Below, one piece after another: positions 5,782 to 9,152 of a DNA stretch of 9,152 bases. Within the stretch, counting starts at the first letter, position 1, and the number at the start of each line of letters is the position of its first letter. The DNA comes from Nitrospina sp. (GTDB lineage Bacteria; Nitrospinota; Nitrospinia; Nitrospinales; VA-1): assembly GCA_018665625.1 (NCBI GenBank), contig JABJCF010000302.1, positions 1 through 9,152 on the forward strand, in the 5' to 3' direction. A program made the position numbers and the translations under genes. The notes under the pieces are model-generated. The model ran no database searches. It was not told the DNA's origin and saw only the letters and a list, made by a program, of their open reading frames with translations.

Positions 5782-7713
5782 TTATAGCAGCGTTTTGTCT
5801 ACCAGAATTTCGGCGCCAGCTTTTAAATTGTCGACCCACTCCTGAAAAGCCTGGCGACTTTTTCCAATTTTGATTTTGTTTGTAATTTGTTTGATTTCCT
5901 CACTACCTGGTGCACCGGCTTTTTCTATGTCTGCCAATTTGTAGAGATAATAGCGGTTGCGGACTTTTGCGGAACTGAAGTCTCCGGTTTTCATGCTAAA
6001 GGACTTTTCTTTGATTTGTTCTATGTTGCCAATGCCTGGAATTGATTCAACTTTGCTGTAGAAGGGCGTGTTTCGAACGCTAAGGTCGTAACCCTCGACT
6101 ATTTTTTCAAGGTCCTTTTCTTTGGCTAGGTTTTCTTTTAGCTCTTCAAATTTTTTCAAAGTAGCGGCTTCATCATTGGTTTCTATTAAAGCTTCTCTCG
6201 CCTTTTCCTCAACTTCGCTCAATTCAGGGATGTACGCAGGCTTGTCTTCAACCACTTTTAAAATGTAAGAAACTTCTGGAGTAATAATAGGTTCGCTAAC
6301 TTTGTTCTTTTCAATACTAAAGGCAGTGTTGAAAAACTCGGGTTGACTGCCAATTTCAGGGATAATATGGTTTTCTCTGGAAAAGAAAGGGGTTTGTGCC
6401 GTCTGTAAGTCATGGCTTTGAGCCGCTTTGCTTAAGCTTCCATCTTGTTGTGCGGATTGATGAGCTCGTTTAATAATTCTTTTTACCCGCTGTCTGGCTT
6501 TAATTTCTTTTAAGGCCTGAATGATTTCATCTTTGACTTCGGAAAGCGGTTTTATCCTTTTTTTCTCGACGCTTTCGAGCTTGATAATGTGATAGCCAAA
6601 AGGACTTAAAACCGGTTTACTAATCTCGCCTGGTTTTAGTTTGTCGAGTGCTTTTTCAAATGCAGAGACCATTGTTCCTTTGGGAAACTCTCCAAGACTT
6701 CCGCCATTAGCACCTGATGCTGGGTCGTCTGAAAACTTTTTAGCCACCTCACCAAAATCGGCACCTTTATTAATTTTCTCTAAGAGCTCATTCGATTTTG
6801 TTTTGGCCTTTTCTTCCGCTTGTTTCTGCTTTTCCTCGTCGGATATCTCACCCTCAATGTCTAAAGGTTTCAAGTGTGTGAGGATATGGCTAGCCGTGTA
6901 TTTTTTCTTAACATTAAAGCTGGCTATCTTAGTATTATAAAAGTCTTCTATGTCTTCTTCCCTGGGTTCAATTTGCGCCTGATATTTTTTAGGTTCTATT
7001 TTTATGTATTCGACGCGGATTTGCGGGGGAATTTCAAACTTAGTTTTGTTTGCCTGGAAATAGTCTTTCAAGGCTTGGTCGGTTATTTTTGATTTGGATT
7101 TAAAGTGGTCGCTTGTGAATCTTACGTACTCCAGCTTCACCTTGCTTTCTTGACTGCTATACTCTTCTATAATTTCTGATTTTGATGCCTTGGAATGTGT
7201 GCGAAAGATTTTTTCCAGTTTGTCTAGTAAAAGGGTTTCGCGTTGTCCTTCTTCAAATTCTCCGGGGGTTAATTTTTGGCTTTTTATGTAATTTCTATAG
7301 GCTGCGTCATTGAACTTGTTGTTGCTCTGAAATGCCGCCAATTTTTTAATATAAGAAATAACTTCTTCGTTGCTTACCTGAATATTTTGTTTTTCTGCTT
7401 CTATGAGAAGAATCTTTTTCTGGATCAAGGCTTCCAAAGCCTGGTTTTTTAAATCCAACTTTTTAATCATGTCATTAGAAAACTGGTTTCTAAATTGCTG
7501 ACGATAAAAGTCTACCAGGTTGTTAAAGGTTCGTTCGTATTCACCTTGCAGGATTTTTTTTCCATCTACTGAGGCGATGACACCGCCTCCACCGCTGGTG
7601 GATCCCCCCATTCCCCATGAATAAAAAATTGTGCCAACAAAAGCAAAAATAATTAACCAGAGGATGGATTTAATCATCCATGAATCAGCGTGCTCGCGAA
7701 TTATACTTAGCAT
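5782..7713 (-). CDS. ppiD: Membrane-anchored periplasmic peptidyl-prolyl isomerase, PpiD/SurA-like
   Basis: Envelope folding factor expected to sit in the inner membrane with its bulk in the periplasm. From the ATG at 7713 it has 643 residues, similar to PpiD (about 620). MLSIIREHADSWMIKSILWL (1-20) begins the typical PpiD N-terminus: a short amphipathic segment, then one membrane helix (about 13-32) and a Ser/Gly linker with a run of four Gly (41-44). A SurA_N-like helical chaperone region spans about 45-230. A PpiC parvulin domain follows (about 271-382), with YTASHILTH carrying the conserved His276, DFGEVAKKFSDDPAS, GGSLGEF and PFGYHIIKLE. The C-terminal third contains two diverged copies of a parvulin-like half (about 426-509 and 534-614). 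The ATG at 7713 is preferred because the canonical PpiD N-terminus begins there, behind a GGGATGG-like SD on the minus strand. An upstream start at 7833 would put 40 unrelated residues before the membrane anchor. It diverges from mreB. Confidence 0.88.
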   Translation of the reverse strand: MLSIIREHADSWMIKSILWLIIFAFVGTIFYSWGMGGSTSGGGGVIASVDGKKILQGEYERTFNNLVDFYRQQFRNQFSNDMIKKLDLKNQALEALIQKKILLIEAEKQNIQVSNEEVISYIKKLAAFQSNNKFNDAAYRNYIKSQKLTPGEFEEGQRETLLLDKLEKIFRTHSKASKSEIIEEYSSQESKVKLEYVRFTSDHFKSKSKITDQALKDYFQANKTKFEIPPQIRVEYIKIEPKKYQAQIEPREEDIEDFYNTKIASFNVKKKYTASHILTHLKPLDIEGEISDEEKQKQAEEKAKTKSNELLEKINKGADFGEVAKKFSDDPASGANGGSLGEFPKGTMVSAFEKALDKLKPGEISKPVLSPFGYHIIKLESVEKKRIKPLSEVKDEIIQALKEIKARQRVKRIIKRAHQSAQQDGSLSKAAQSHDLQTAQTPFFSRENHIIPEIGSQPEFFNTAFSIEKNKVSEPIITPEVSYILKVVEDKPAYIPELSEVEEKAREALIETNDEAATLKKFEELKENLAKEKDLEKIVEGYDLSVRNTPFYSKVESIPGIGNIEQIKEKSFSMKTGDFSSAKVRNRYYLYKLADIEKAGAPGSEEIKQITNKIKIGKSRQAFQEWVDNLKAGAEILVDKTLL

Positions 7714-7747
7714 TAAACCATCCCAGACGTGTTCGTTTATAAAGCCC

Positions 7748-7779
7748 TTTATACTATAAAAGGCCAAAGAGAATCGCAA
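7748..7779 (-). promoter_or_regulatory. Possible promoter and small inverted repeat for the ppiD-like gene
   Basis: Read on the minus strand, TTGCGA (7779-7774) is followed by an AT block offering TAGTAT (7756-7751, 17-nt spacer), TATAGT (7758-7753) or TATAAA (7753-7748) as a -10 box. The same block is flanked by CCTTT (746-750 of the 7000s) and AAAGG (7759-7763), an inverted repeat over the would-be -10 that could be an operator. The boxes are mediocre and the choice among them is uncertain. Confidence 0.25.
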
Positions 7780-7880
7780 GGCATTATTATGTAATTGTTT
7801 TCCCTTATGAGTGCTCCAACCAAATATTCCCAAAGTTATTAACAGAGGGGGGCCTTGTCTATGTAGAAGTGGCTTTTGTC

Positions 7881-7909
7881 TTGCAATTCATGCGACCCCT
7901 TGTTATAAA
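7881..7909 (+). promoter_or_regulatory. Candidate sigma70-type promoter for mreB-mreC
   Basis: TTGCAA (7881-7886), a 17-nt spacer and TATAAA (7904-7909) form the best-looking promoter in the window. The -10 box matches the consensus at five of six bases. The predicted start is near 7916, giving a leader of about 55 nt before the GTG of mreB. Confidence 0.55.
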
Positions 7910-7928
7910 GTAAGTTGAGAAAAAACAA

Positions 7929-7944
7929 TTAGTTACATAACTAA
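7929..7944. repeat. Inverted repeat TTAGTTA-CA-TAACTAA in the mreB leader
   Basis: Two perfect 7-bp arms around a 2-bp centre. It lies downstream of the predicted mreB start point and 26 bp before the GTG. With a 2-nt loop it is better suited to a DNA operator for a dimeric protein than to an RNA hairpin. Part of it, TAGTTACA (7930-7937), recurs as a direct copy at 7963-7970, immediately before the start codon. Confidence 0.4.
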
Positions 7945-7955
7945 ACTGAAACTAA

Positions 7956-8993
<1,038 letters not shown>

Positions 8994-8995
8994 CA

Positions 8996-9152
8996 GTGCC
9001 CAACAAGGGACCCAAAGGAAGAAAAAATATAATTCTGGTTTTTTCCATTTTACTGTTTTCTTTGGCTTTGATGAGTTTGAATGCCAAACAGGAAAAAGAA
9101 ATTTCCTTCCTCGATTCATTTGCGGGCCTCCTTCTTTCCCCATTTCAAAACC
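8996..9152 (+). CDS. mreC: Rod-shape-determining protein MreC, N-terminal fragment (runs off window)
   Basis: A reading frame opening with GTG at 8996 stays open for 52 codons to the window edge. It starts with a short basic stretch (PNKGPKGRKN), then one hydrophobic membrane helix (about residues 12-28, IILVFSILLFSLALMSL). The NAKQEKEISFLD segment that follows is typical of MreC proteins, where SLNA-x-SFLE leads into the periplasmic coiled coil. MreC is an inner-membrane bitopic protein that links MreB to the periplasmic cell-wall enzymes. An AGAAAGG at 8976-8982 inside mreB could serve as the ribosome site, although at 13 nt the spacing is long; coupling to mreB translation is likely. The remainder of the protein lies outside the window. 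Confidence 0.85.
   Translation, partial: MPNKGPKGRKNIILVFSILLFSLALMSLNAKQEKEISFLDSFAGLLLSPFQN

Noticed and set aside
7714..7833. Upstream start for the ppiD-like gene at 7833 (minus strand)
   Set aside because: It would put 40 unrelated residues before the canonical PpiD membrane anchor. The ATG at 7713 fits the family.

Overview
The window reads as chromosomal DNA from a Gram-negative bacterium. The support is a membrane-anchored PpiD/SurA-type periplasmic folding factor, an mreB-mreC rod-shape pair and a Fis-family DNA-binding protein. Base composition looks moderately AT-rich by eye. No rRNA or other marker fixes the taxon. A deltaproteobacterial or Nitrospinota-like lineage would fit the gene styles, but that is a guess.

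Layout. Positions 1-237 hold no convincing gene, only a good sigma70-like promoter (148-176) ahead of the first operon. The plus strand from 238 to 5768 carries five genes, the first four packed tightly: a small Fis-like regulator; a GlmU cut down to its uridylyltransferase half, overlapping fis by 19 nt; a second, full-length GlmU-like protein of the archaeal two-domain type; glmS, 6 nt further on; and, after an 83-nt gap with its own candidate promoter, a ThiD-ThiN fusion. A minus-strand ppiD-like gene (5782-7713) converges on thiDN with only 13 nt between stop codons. It diverges from mreB (7971-8993), which is followed 2 nt later by the start of mreC, running off the window end.

How the genes fit together. 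GlmS makes glucosamine-6-P and the GlmU halves should supply acetylation and UDP transfer to give UDP-GlcNAc, the precursor of peptidoglycan and LPS. MreB and MreC organise where peptidoglycan is laid down, and PpiD helps fold exported envelope proteins, so most of the window concerns the cell envelope. ThiDN supplies two steps of thiamine synthesis and is the outlier.

The most interesting point is the second GlmU-like protein. It has lost the signature Arg and Lys of its nucleotidyltransferase loop (His13, Gln23) and also the catalytic His and Tyr of its acetyltransferase domain (Arg317, Phe320). Its neighbour keeps a complete uridylyltransferase site but has no acetyltransferase domain. Either the paralogue is a pseudoenzyme or regulatory partner, or it has changed chemistry. 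In either case the source of GlcN-1-P acetyltransferase activity in this cell is an open question.
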